The notes beneath the pieces were generated by a model. That model saw only the letters and a program-made list of their open reading frames with translations. It did not search any database and was not told the DNA's origin. Of a DNA stretch of 64,000 nt, positions 1 to 7,481 are shown one piece after another. The stretch is from contig DASTWL010000003.1 in the NCBI GenBank assembly GCA_035765895.1, positions 27,958-91,957 on the forward strand, read 5' to 3'. Source of the DNA: Verrucomicrobiia bacterium (lineage in GTDB: Bacteria; Verrucomicrobiota; Verrucomicrobiia; Limisphaerales; DSYF01). A program made the translations under genes and the position numbers. Within the stretch, counting starts at the first letter, position 1, and each line of letters starts with the position of its first letter.

Positions 1-1
1 T

Positions 2-2047
2 CACGGACTGGCGGAACGCGCCCCGCTCGCGGCTTTCGATGACGCGGCCTTCGTGCCCGGACGCACCTTCCATCACGGCACCCAGCAAACCACGGTGGGG
101 GCCGCGGGCGGCCGGTATCAACTCACCACTGTGGGATTGCGCGGCAGCAACGAAACGTTCGCCGTGCAACGCGTCATCGGCGTGAATCCGCTGCGACAGA
201 TGCTGGTGGCCTTTCCGGGCGGGCGGTTCCAGGCAACCGAGGCGGCCTGGGATCCGCGTTCCAATCAATGGTTCAACGTCTATGGCAACGAGGACCGGAA
301 GCCGGGCGAGTGGGGCCATTGGACCGGTCGCGGCATGAATTGGAATTCGATGTGCGCCGAGTGTCACAACACGCGTTTGCGCAAAAACTACGATGCCGCC
401 ACGGACACCTACCACACGACGATGGTGGAAAGCGGCGTTGGTTGTGAATCCTGCCACGGACCGATGAAGGCCCACAACGACTGGCAGCATGCGAACAAGG
501 GCAAGGGAATGACCGATCCGACCGTGCGCAAGATCACGCGCGAGCAGATGTTCGACACCTGCGGCGACTGTCATTCGCGGCGGGCGGAAATCACCGGTGA
601 CCCGAAACCCGGCGACAGTTATTGGGATCATCACCTGTTGTCGATCGTGGATGAATCGGATTTGTTCTATCCGGACGGGCAGATTCATGACGAGGACTAC
701 GAGTTCACCGCGTTTCTCGGCAGCCGGATGTATAACAAGGGCGTGCGGTGTGTGGATTGTCATGACTTTCACACGATGAAGACGCGGCTGCCGGGGAACC
801 TGTTGTGCCTGAGCTGTCACGCCGTGGGCATGACCAACGCGCCCAACATCGAGCCGGAGAAACACAGCTTTCACCAGGCCAGCAGCGCGGGAAACCTTTG
901 CGTGAACTGCCACATGCCGCAGACAGTTTACATGCAGCGCCACTGGCGGCACGATCACGGGTTCACGATTCCCGATCCGTTGCTCACCAAGCAATTCGGC
1001 ATCCCCAACGCCTGCGAACGCTGCCACGCAGACAAGGGAACGGATTGGAACCTGGGCTGGGTGGAAAAATGGTATGGCACGAACATGAACCGTCCCTACC
1101 GACAGCGGGCGGAAACCACGGCCCGGGCCCGGCTCGGGGACGACGCGGTGCGCGGTCCCTTGCTCACGATGCTGGCGCACGATGATTATCCGTATTGGCG
1201 CGCCGTGGCGGCGAACCTCCTGCAACGCTGGGTGGGGCAACCGGACGTGGCCCGCGCCCTGGTGGTGCAGTTGCACGACACCAACGCGCTGGTCCGTCAG
1301 ATGATCGTGCAATCGCTCGGGACGCTGGCCGAGGCCGGCCGCACCGACATGGTGGCGACGGTGCAGGCGCAGTTGCAGGATCCGTCCCGCAACGTGCGCA
1401 TCGAGGCGGCGCGACACCTCGGCACCACGTTGGACACGAATTCCCTCGCGGGCTCCGAATATCTCTTTTTCCTCGATCACATCAGTGACCAGCCGCTGGG
1501 CCAGATGCAGGCCGGCGTGTTCGAGTTGTTGCGGGGCAACCCGACGAACGCGCTGGCGCATTTTCAAAAGGCCGCAAAATGGGATCCGTATTCAGCCGGC
1601 ATCCGGCATGAACTGGCCATCGTGCTCAGCCAGTTGGGGCGCGTGGACGACGCCGTGGCGGAGCTGGAAACCGCCGTCAAGCTGGAGCCGCGCAACGCGG
1701 AGTTTCACTACAAGCTGGCGCTGGCGTTGAACGACGCCGGCGCCGTGGGCCGCGTCCTGCCCGAGCTGGAGCAGGCCGTCAAACTGGACCCGCAACACGT
1801 TCGGGCATGGTATAATCTCGGCCTTGCCCGCAGCGGTCGTGGCGATGACGCGGGCGCCGTGGAGGCGCTGGTGCGGGCCGAATCGATTGACGGCTCCGAT
1901 CCGCGCATTCCCTACGCCCGGGCCACGGTGCTGGCGCGGTTGGGCCGGCTGGCCGAGGCGCGGCGCGCGGCGCAACGCGCGTTGGAACTGGCTCCCAACG
2001 ACAGCGCGGCGCGCGCCTTGTTGCAACAACTGGGCGATGTGCCGTAG
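2..2047 (+). CDS. Multihaem cytochrome c with HEAT and TPR repeats (5' truncated)
   Basis: The reading frame is open to the left edge of the window, so the N-terminus (signal peptide and possibly another haem site) is missing; a GTG at 53 is internal. Seven CxxCH haem c motifs are visible in order: CAECH, CESCH, CGDCH, CVDCH, CLSCH, CVNCH and CERCH, between about bases 350 and 1030. This resembles the cytochrome c554/NrfA-like multihaem fold used for periplasmic electron transfer. After the haem part come HEAT-like helical repeats (about 1100-1440) and then tetratricopeptide repeats (about 1530-2040) that probably bind a partner protein. Such cytochrome-TPR fusions are common in Verrucomicrobiota and Planctomycetota; the redox partner and substrate cannot be read from the sequence. 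Confidence 0.85.
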   Translation, partial: HGLAERAPLAAFDDAAFVPGRTFHHGTQQTTVGAAGGRYQLTTVGLRGSNETFAVQRVIGVNPLRQMLVAFPGGRFQATEAAWDPRSNQWFNVYGNEDRKPGEWGHWTGRGMNWNSMCAECHNTRLRKNYDAATDTYHTTMVESGVGCESCHGPMKAHNDWQHANKGKGMTDPTVRKITREQMFDTCGDCHSRRAEITGDPKPGDSYWDHHLLSIVDESDLFYPDGQIHDEDYEFTAFLGSRMYNKGVRCVDCHDFHTMKTRLPGNLLCLSCHAVGMTNAPNIEPEKHSFHQASSAGNLCVNCHMPQTVYMQRHWRHDHGFTIPDPLLTKQFGIPNACERCHADKGTDWNLGWVEKWYGTNMNRPYRQRAETTARARLGDDAVRGPLLTMLAHDDYPYWRAVAANLLQRWVGQPDVARALVVQLHDTNALVRQMIVQSLGTLAEAGRTDMVATVQAQLQDPSRNVRIEAARHLGTTLDTNSLAGSEYLFFLDHISDQPLGQMQAGVFELLRGNPTNALAHFQKAAKWDPYSAGIRHELAIVLSQLGRVDDAVAELETAVKLEPRNAEFHYKLALALNDAGAVGRVLPELEQAVKLDPQHVRAWYNLGLARSGRGDDAGAVEALVRAESIDGSDPRIPYARATVLARLGRLAEARRAAQRALELAPNDSAARALLQQLGDVP

Positions 2048-2130
2048 CGCTTCGGCCGGGAGGGGGCCATGATTTTTATTCTCTCCCGCCGGACATTTGC
2101 TTTAATCCCGGCGCCAGACCGAAGTCCGGT

Positions 2131-3312
2131 GTGAAAACGCTTCATCTCTACATTCTCCGGCAGGTGATCGCCACGTTGCTTATGACGGTGGTGGTGTTCA
2201 CCTTCGTGCTGCTGTTGGGCAACGCGCTGAAGCAAATCCTGGATCTCATCATCGCGGGGCAGGTGACGGTGGGAGTGTTTACCCAGGCCGTGGGCCTGCT
2301 GGTGCCGTGGATTTGGGCGTTCGCGTTGCCCATGGGCATGCTCACGTCCACGCTGCTGGTCTTTGGGCGTTTCAGCGCGGACCAGGAACTCACTGCGGTC
2401 CGCGCCAGCGGCATCAGCTTGATTTCGCTCGTGACGCCGGTGTTGCTACTGAGCCTCGCCATGTGCGGCGTCAGCACGCTGGTCAACATGGAGATCGCGC
2501 CGCGCAGCCGCGTCGCTTACAAGAATCTCCTGCTTCAACTGAAGGTGGATTTGTCGTCGGTGGTTCTGCCGGAGGGACGTCCAATCAAGGACTTTGAGAA
2601 AAACGGCTACATATTTTATGTCGGCAAGAACCGCAACGGCCAGTTGCAAGACGTCACAGTGCTGTTGCTGCCCGACAAGACCAATGTCACCACTACCATT
2701 AATGCCCCCCGTGGACAGGTCTTGATCGATGGAACCAACCAGCAACTGCGCATCAAGTTGTTCGACGCACAGTCGGTCATGTTAAACGGGGGCAACGTTC
2801 AGAGCATGCTTTTGGGGCAGGGTGACGTGGAGATCGGCCCCATCGATCTTCAGCCCAAGGCCAAACAGACGGAAAAGCCCAGCATCAGCAACATGACCTT
2901 CGAACAATTGCGGGCCGAGTTGCGTGATGTGGAGCAGCATTTCAATCTGGCGCCGGACGCGTCGCTGTCCCGGGAGAAGCTGCGCGAACTCAAGGCGCAA
3001 ATCCAGAAGGCCCGTGACGATTTCACGACGCCGATTCGCGTGCAGTTGCACCGGCAACTGGCGTCGTCCTTTGCCTGTTTTGGTTTTACGTTGCTCGGGA
3101 TTCCGCTCGGCATTCGCGTGCACCGCCGTGAAACCAACGTGGGCTTCTTCATCGCGCTGATTTTGGTCATGGTTTACTACGGCCTGCTGCTGGTCGGCGC
3201 CGGGCTGGACACCCGCCCGGAGTTTGCGCCGCAAATCATCGTGTGGGTGCCAAACTTTCTTTTCCAGGCCATCGGCGCCGTGCTGCTCTGGCGGGCCAAC
3301 CGCGGGATCTGA
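2131..3312 (+). CDS. LptF/LptG family permease (lipopolysaccharide export)
   Basis: A 393-aa inner-membrane protein of the YjgP/YjgQ family. It has three N-terminal transmembrane helices (about residues 10-35, 50-75 and 95-118), a large periplasmic beta-rich domain (about 125-295) and three C-terminal helices (about 300-320, 330-353 and 362-385), the expected 3+3 layout. In the family, LptF and LptG pair with the LptB ATPase and push lipopolysaccharide towards the outer membrane. The segment after helix 2, with ALPMGMLTSTLLVFGRFSAD followed by an E-L-T-A-V-R-A-S-G element, matches the coupling-helix region that contacts LptB. The start is GTG at 2131; no strong ribosome site is visible. I cannot decide between LptF and LptG, and the partner permease is not in the window. 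Confidence 0.85.
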   Translation: MKTLHLYILRQVIATLLMTVVVFTFVLLLGNALKQILDLIIAGQVTVGVFTQAVGLLVPWIWAFALPMGMLTSTLLVFGRFSADQELTAVRASGISLISLVTPVLLLSLAMCGVSTLVNMEIAPRSRVAYKNLLLQLKVDLSSVVLPEGRPIKDFEKNGYIFYVGKNRNGQLQDVTVLLLPDKTNVTTTINAPRGQVLIDGTNQQLRIKLFDAQSVMLNGGNVQSMLLGQGDVEIGPIDLQPKAKQTEKPSISNMTFEQLRAELRDVEQHFNLAPDASLSREKLRELKAQIQKARDDFTTPIRVQLHRQLASSFACFGFTLLGIPLGIRVHRRETNVGFFIALILVMVYYGLLLVGAGLDTRPEFAPQIIVWVPNFLFQAIGAVLLWRANRGI

Positions 3313-3379
3313 ACTTTTCCGCATTGACCGCGCGGGCGGGAGGCGTTGTATTCAAGCAACCTCAAATCATTCCAAGCAC

Positions 3380-3916
3380 ATGAAAACTCTCTGCTGTCTT
3401 GCGGTTCTCGTGGTGTTGCTGCGCGCGGGCAATGTCCACGCGGATGAACTGGCATCCGCCGGTGAAGGCGATGCCGCGCGGCGCGCGGAACTGGCGCCGT
3501 TGGAGGGGCATGTGGCACCGGCACTGCAGGTCACCAACTGGGTCAACGGCAGCGCGACCAAGCTGGCGGATTTGCGTGGGAAAATCGTGGTGTTGGATTT
3601 TTGGGCCACGTGGTGCGGCCCCTGCATTGCCAGCATTCCGCACAACAACGCGCTGGCCGCCAAGTTCAAGGACCGGGGGGTGGTCTTCATCGGCGTCTGC
3701 CACCCGCGGGGTGGTGACAAGATGGCCGAGACGGTGAAGACGAAGGATTTGAAATACCCCACCGCGTGCGACGCGGACGGGACCACCATCAAGGCCTACC
3801 ACGTGGACAGTTTTCCGGATTACTACATCATCGACCGCCAAGGAAATTTGCGGCTCGCCGACTGCCGGAACGATCAGGTCGAAGCGGTGATTGAAAAGCT
3901 GCTCAAGGAACCCTGA
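3380..3916 (+). CDS. TlpA-like thioredoxin-fold protein
   Basis: A 178-aa secreted or membrane-tethered thioredoxin-like protein. The N-terminus (MKTLCCLAVLVVLLRAGNVHA) is a signal peptide, followed by a redoxin/TlpA fold with the active site W78-C79-G80-P81-C82 inside FWATWCGPC. A proline preceded by F-x-x-x-Y-Y-I-I-D at about 150-157 fits the family's cis-proline loop region. Proteins of this family reduce or oxidise cysteines in exported proteins, including apo-cytochromes c, which would suit the multihaem cytochrome encoded just upstream. The frame is open further upstream to about 3224, but that part overlaps the preceding permease gene, so the ATG at 3380 just before the signal peptide is preferred. 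Confidence 0.85.
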   Translation: MKTLCCLAVLVVLLRAGNVHADELASAGEGDAARRAELAPLEGHVAPALQVTNWVNGSATKLADLRGKIVVLDFWATWCGPCIASIPHNNALAAKFKDRGVVFIGVCHPRGGDKMAETVKTKDLKYPTACDADGTTIKAYHVDSFPDYYIIDRQGNLRLADCRNDQVEAVIEKLLKEP

Positions 3917-3933
3917 AGCCGCGTGCCGGTGAA

Positions 3934-4716
3934 TCAGCCCGCCGTCCGGCGGTGGATTTTGTGCATCGCCGCCTGGTCCGTCGGCTTGATGATCATTTCG
4001 TCAATGTTCACATGCGCCGGCCGGCTGGCGACCCACAGCATGGCTTCGGCAACATCTTCGGCCGTCAGCGGGTTCATGCCTTCATAAATCTTCGTGGCGC
4101 GGGCCTGGTCCCCTTTGAAACGCACGTTCGCGAACTCGGTGTGCGCGGCGCCGGGATCGATGGTGGTGACGCGGATGCCGGTGCCGTTCAGTTCCAGCCG
4201 CAGCACGCGCGTGATTTGCAGTTCGCCGGCTTTTGCGGCGCAATAGACGGCGCCGCCTTCGTAAGCCACGTGTCCGGCCGTCGAGCCGATGTTGATGATG
4301 GAACCGCCTGCCGCGTGCCGGAGCAGCGGCAGCGCGGCGCGGGTCATGCGCAACACGCCCAGCACGTTGGTCTGGAGCATGGCTTCCCAGTCTTCATCCT
4401 TGCCGTCGGCAACCGGATCCAGTCCCAGCGCGCCGCCGGCGTTGTTGATCAACACGTCCAGTTGAGGAGTGATGGACTTCACCCAACGCACGAATTCCTG
4501 AACGCTGGCCGTGTTTGTCACATCGAGCGGATGGCACGATGCGCTTGCCGCTCCGGCCTCGCGCGCGATGCGGGTGACTGTTTCCAAACGGTCGGTCCGG
4601 CGTGCGCCGAGCAACAGGTGGGCGCCGGCGTGTGCGAAAACCTTGGCCGCCGCCGCGCCGAAACCGCTGGAGGCGCCGGTGATCAAAACCCATTTGCCAT
4701 GCAAGTTGGTGCTCAT
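3934..4716 (-). CDS. SDR family NAD(P)-dependent oxidoreductase
   Basis: A 260-aa classical short-chain dehydrogenase/reductase. The cofactor motif TGASSGFG is at residues 13-20, the structural NNAG motif at 91-94, and the catalytic set is Ser145 with Tyr158 and Lys162 (YCAAK). Arg39-Arg40 after the second beta strand favours NADP(H) over NAD(H). It resembles the YdfG/serine-3-dehydrogenase branch that oxidises short hydroxy acids or reduces small carbonyls, but the substrate is not determinable. It is convergent with the thioredoxin gene (17-bp gap) and stands as a single gene. Confidence 0.85.
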   Translation of the reverse strand: MSTNLHGKWVLITGASSGFGAAAAKVFAHAGAHLLLGARRTDRLETVTRIAREAGAASASCHPLDVTNTASVQEFVRWVKSITPQLDVLINNAGGALGLDPVADGKDEDWEAMLQTNVLGVLRMTRAALPLLRHAAGGSIINIGSTAGHVAYEGGAVYCAAKAGELQITRVLRLELNGTGIRVTTIDPGAAHTEFANVRFKGDQARATKIYEGMNPLTAEDVAEAMLWVASRPAHVNIDEMIIKPTDQAAMHKIHRRTAG

Positions 4717-4798
4717 GCGAAGATGTCGATTTTCCGCCCGCAGCGTAACGCACGGGGTTTCGATTTGGGAAGTTTCATTCGCGCCCGCCGGCGGGATG

Positions 4799-5263
4799 CT
4801 ACCGGAGGCGCCGGCTTGAACCGTCCGCCTGGACTTCGATTGCCTGCGTGCCGTGCCAGGGAAATTCGTTGCTCACAATGGTCAGCGCGCGCGGCAGCAT
4901 TTGAATGTCCACGCCGCCCACGTGCAACACCACGGTGCCGGGCAGAAAGGTTGTGTCCTGGAAGATGCATTGCCCGACGGGAACATCAAAGGGCACGGGC
5001 CGCGGCTGATTAAAGGCCATTTCCGTGCGCGACAGGGGGGCGTTGGTCACAGGCGCCGCGAACTGAATGACGACGGGGCCAAGCTTCAGGCTTGGCTCGC
5101 TGATTTCCAGCGTCAACCGGTGGTCGGCATCGACGGTGAACGCGGTCTGCCACGGCGCGTCAACGGTGCGGCGGCTTTCAATGAACCAGTAACCGACGAC
5201 ATACAAAGTCAGGGCGGCGAGGAAGGCGATGAGCAGGTGTCGTGACAGCCGGTCTCGGTTCAT
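4799..5263 (-). CDS. Hypothetical membrane-anchored protein
   Basis: A 154-aa protein with one N-terminal membrane segment (about residues 8-28, RHLLIAFLAALTLYVVGYWF) and a predicted extracytoplasmic beta-rich domain of about 120 residues. I do not recognise a family. The start is taken at ATG 5263 because a longer frame upstream runs into the tRNA-Ala gene and encodes a typical tRNA-shadow peptide. It lies downstream of the tRNA on the same strand, with about 50 bp between them. Confidence 0.6.
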   Translation of the reverse strand: MNRDRLSRHLLIAFLAALTLYVVGYWFIESRRTVDAPWQTAFTVDADHRLTLEISEPSLKLGPVVIQFAAPVTNAPLSRTEMAFNQPRPVPFDVPVGQCIFQDTTFLPGTVVLHVGGVDIQMLPRALTIVSNEFPWHGTQAIEVQADGSSRRLR

Positions 5264-5314
5264 GGATAAACGCTTGGGACGAAAGAAGGAGTTTGAGCAA
5301 CGCAACGGGCGGTT

Positions 5315-5390
5315 TGGTGGAGCCGACAGGAATCGAACCTGCGACCTTCTCATTGCGAACGAGACGCTCTACCAACTGAGCTACGACCCC
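5315..5390 (-). tRNA. tRNA-Ala (anticodon CGC)
   Basis: Read on the minus strand, a 76-nt cloverleaf starts GGGGTCG and ends CGGCTCC-A-CCA, so the CCA end is encoded. The acceptor stem contains a G3:U70 wobble pair, the main identity element for alanine. The anticodon stem TCTCG/TGAGA encloses the loop TTCGCAA, giving anticodon CGC, which reads GCG alanine codons. The D-arm (AGCTCAGTTGGTAGAGC) and T-loop (GGTTCGATTCC) are canonical. Confidence 0.95.
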
Positions 5391-5401
5391 ACAAAAACCA
5401 C

Positions 5402-5416
5402 CCGCACAAGGTGCGG
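5402..5416 (-). terminator. Hairpin followed by T-run just before tRNA-Ala
   Basis: CCGCAC and GTGCGG form a perfect 6-bp stem with a 3-nt loop. On the minus strand the stem is followed by GTGGTTTTTGT directly before the tRNA. It could end transcription from the upstream yqjDEK-like operon, or be a structured leader of the tRNA transcript. The stem is short, so this is tentative. Confidence 0.3.
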
Positions 5417-5427
5417 CGAACGGCCAG

Positions 5428-5457
5428 ACTATGGTGGGAAGCGCCGCGCTTAGGCAA
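5428..5457 (-). promoter_or_regulatory. Candidate sigma70-type promoter for tRNA-Ala
   Basis: On the minus strand a TTGCCT (-35-like, 5457-5452) and CATAGT (-10-like, 5433-5428) are separated by 18 bp and lie about 40 bp before the tRNA. Each hexamer matches four of six consensus positions. The hairpin at 5402-5416 lies between this promoter and the tRNA. Weak evidence only. Confidence 0.3.
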
Positions 5458-5502
5458 GATTAAAGGCGGCGTCAGGCGGTAATTTTGGGACGGGCTGCCG
5501 GG

Positions 5503-5838
5503 TCAGATCCCGTCCGGGTCCGGTCCGGCAGTAGCGGGCTTTTTCCGTCGCCAAAGCATCCAGGCGGTTGTGGCCAGGCTTAACACGGGACGCAACAGGC
5601 GCAACGCCCCACGGCGCTCGCCGCCGAGCGAGCGCCCGGCCAACAGGCCTGCGACCGAAAGGGCGGGCACGAGCCACGAACTGAATTGCCGTGCGCTTTT
5701 CAAGGCCTGGTCAAACTGCACGGTTGCTTTCCGGATGTTCTCCGCCTCGGCGCGGAGCACCATCCGGTTCAGCCCGCTTTCAAGAACGAGCGCCTTTTTC
5801 TGTTCGCTCAACTCTCGGAATGCTTTTCCTCCAACCAT
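5503..5838 (-). CDS. YqjK-like small membrane protein
   Basis: A 111-aa protein with an N-terminal charged helical half (about residues 1-50, rich in K/E/R/A) and a hydrophobic region (about 52-95), ending in a basic tail. Its place as third gene after a DUF883 gene and a phage-holin-like gene, its length and its helix-then-membrane layout match YqjK of the enterobacterial yqjD-yqjE-yqjK operon. It overlaps the end of the preceding gene by 31 bp, suggesting translational coupling; an internal Met at residue 26 is another possible start. Function is unknown. Confidence 0.6.
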   Translation of the reverse strand: MVGGKAFRELSEQKKALVLESGLNRMVLRAEAENIRKATVQFDQALKSARQFSSWLVPALSVAGLLAGRSLGGERRGALRLLRPVLSLATTAWMLWRRKKPATAGPDPDGI

Positions 5839-6206
5839 TCGCGATCCTTTCGAAGCTCAGCCCGGGTGGCTGGAAATGCGGTCCAGTTTTTCAGCCTGGC
5901 CTGCAAATACCAGACGGCGGCGCCCGTGACGCCTAAATACAGCAACGTCATGATGATGGCGGCCGCCAGCCGGTGCTCTTCTCCTACGGCGAAGAGAATC
6001 GTGAAGGTCAGCATGATGAGCGACAACAATCCGAAGCCGATCACCAAACCGACCAGCAAAAGCAGCCCCGCCAGCTTCATGCCCTCTTCCTGTAGCTCAA
6101 GGGCAAGCAACTCGGCGCGATTTTGCACAATCGCCGCCACCGTGCGGAGCAACTTCGCTGCGGAGGCGATTACTCCTGGCGGAGAATCGTCTGGAGTGTT
6201 GGCCAT
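5808..6206 (-). CDS. yqjE: Phage holin family protein (Holin-X/YqjE-like)
   Basis: A 132-aa protein with an amphipathic N-terminal helix (about 10-42), two transmembrane helices (about 45-72 and 82-104) and a charged cytoplasmic C-terminus. The pattern A-E-L-L-A-L-E-L-Q-E-E near residue 33 before the first membrane helix is characteristic of the Holin-X (PF07332) family that includes YqjE. Despite the family name these are chromosomal membrane proteins, not phage lysis genes. It lies 3 bp after the DUF883 gene. In Escherichia coli the equivalent operon is linked to stationary phase and ribosome hibernation at the membrane; that role here is inference. Confidence 0.75.
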   Translation of the reverse strand: MANTPDDSPPGVIASAAKLLRTVAAIVQNRAELLALELQEEGMKLAGLLLLVGLVIGFGLLSLIMLTFTILFAVGEEHRLAAAIIMTLLYLGVTGAAVWYLQARLKNWTAFPATRAELRKDREWLEEKHSES

Positions 6207-6209
6207 CGT

Positions 6210-6503
6210 TTAGCGGCGCGCAACCAGCACGCCAATCAGCAGTCCAACACCAAAGGAAATCCCGATCGATTCATACGGATGGGCGCGAATGACCTTGTCC
6301 GTTGCCTTGGCGGCTTCCACCGTTTTATCCTGCAACGTCAGGCACGTGCTTTTGGCCGATTCCAGCGCGCTGGCCAGACGGCTGCGCACTTCGGCCACCT
6401 TATCGCTGGCCTGACCGGCGGTGGCCTTTAGAAGATCTTCCGCGTCCCGCATCACGACCTTGAGATCACTGCTGAGTCTCTGATTTGCTTCCTGTGTGGT
6501 CAT
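6210..6503 (-). CDS. yqjD: DUF883 family protein (YqjD/ElaB-like)
   Basis: A 97-aa protein with a long amphipathic helix (about residues 5-70, many A, K, E, S) followed by H-P-Y-E-S-I-G-I-S-F-G-V-G and one C-terminal transmembrane helix ending in two arginines. This is the layout of the YqjD/ElaB/YgaM (DUF883) family, whose tail anchors the protein in the inner membrane while the helix can bind ribosomes. The Met codon at 6503 is chosen because an AAGGA ribosome site lies just ahead of it; an in-frame ATG five codons upstream contains that site. First gene of a three-gene yqjDEK-like operon. Confidence 0.8.
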   Translation of the reverse strand: MTTQEANQRLSSDLKVVMRDAEDLLKATAGQASDKVAEVRSRLASALESAKSTCLTLQDKTVEAAKATDKVIRAHPYESIGISFGVGLLIGVLVARR

Positions 6504-6842
6504 GTTTGTCCTTTCCATTCAGATGGTTTTTGCCTGCGGTTCCCACGGTGGCCGTGATGGCCGGCGGAGCCGCGGCGGTTGTCTCATCTTTCCATTATGT
6601 CCATGGGCCTCCGATTGTGAGGTCAGGTTGTCACTGCCATCGCGGGATCGTGCCGCCCGACCTCCAGGTTTGAGAGTCACCGTGACTGCTCCCGTGCCCG
6701 GGGCACCTTCGCCCTTTGGGCGGCGCGAAACAATCGGTTGTCTCCTGATAGCGCGTGGGCGCTTCGCGGAGACGTCTGCGCCAATCGCTTAGGCCACGTT
6801 CGAAACCCGGCAGGGAAAATGATGCGAATAGTCTGTCAGGAT
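6504..6842. other. Intergenic region, no convincing gene
   Basis: About 340 bp between the yqjDEK-like operon and the receiver-domain gene, both on the minus strand. A 71-codon minus-strand frame here has no recognisable domain and a composition like random GC-rich sequence. The region must carry the promoter of the yqjD-like gene, but I cannot pick hexamers with confidence. Confidence 0.5.
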
Positions 6843-7274
6843 TCAACCCGGCGCGCTTTGCTCCTGCACCAGTTGGTCGATGTAAGTGAGCCAGCGCAGT
6901 CCCACGAGGATGCGCGCCCGCAGTTCGACGGGGTTGTGCGGCTTGATGAGGTAGTCATCGGCGCCGCTGGCGAGGCCTTCCTCGATTTCGGGAAGGTGAT
7001 TCATCGCGCTGCGCAGCACGATGTAACAATACGGCATCAGGTAATCCCGACGGATGTTCTGGGCCAGTTCCAAACCCGACATCGAGTCGCGAAACCGGCG
7101 GTCGGTGATGACGATGCGGGCGGGGTGTTGCTGAAAAACCGGCCAGAGTGATTCCGCGCTGGGGAAGGAGCGGACGCGGAAACCGTCCAGCACGAGCGTG
7201 TCTTCAATGTGGGAACGGTCTTCGGACTGGCGGATGGCCAGATAAATCAGCGTGTCTCGGGGCACGGCTGTCAT
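6843..7274 (-). CDS. Stand-alone response regulator receiver domain
   Basis: A 143-aa single-domain CheY-like protein. The phospho-acceptor is probably Asp58 (VITDRRF), with Ser89 after beta-4 and Lys111 (YLIKPHNP) as the other conserved positions. The usual acidic pair after beta-1 is not in its normal place: the segment reads Y-L-A-I-R-Q-S-E-D, so Mg2+ binding may be weak. There is no output domain and no adjacent kinase, so it may signal by protein contact or be a pseudo-receiver. Confidence 0.8.
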   Translation of the reverse strand: MTAVPRDTLIYLAIRQSEDRSHIEDTLVLDGFRVRSFPSAESLWPVFQQHPARIVITDRRFRDSMSGLELAQNIRRDYLMPYCYIVLRSAMNHLPEIEEGLASGADDYLIKPHNPVELRARILVGLRWLTYIDQLVQEQSAPG

Positions 7275-7481
7275 GGCTCAAGGTTGCCGGCGCAAAGCCG
7301 TCGTTGGACGAGCCGGTGCGACGGACGACTGGGATTCGTGAGAGTGATAGCCCCGGTGGGGGAGGGAAGCAATCTCCTTTGTGCCATTCAACTTTGTCCG
7401 GGGGCGGTGCGCGGTTGCGTGTGCCTCGCGCATTGCCAATTGTCGGCGGTCACCTAAATTGCCCGCCAGACATCAGCCACC

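Noticed and set aside
5264..5353. N-terminal extension of the 154-aa minus-strand protein
   Set aside because: It is a translation of the tRNA-Ala 3' half; the ATG at 5263 is a better start.
6631..6846. 71-codon minus-strand frame before the yqjD-like gene
   Set aside because: Arginine/glycine-rich, no domain, no ribosome site, overlaps the end of the receiver gene.
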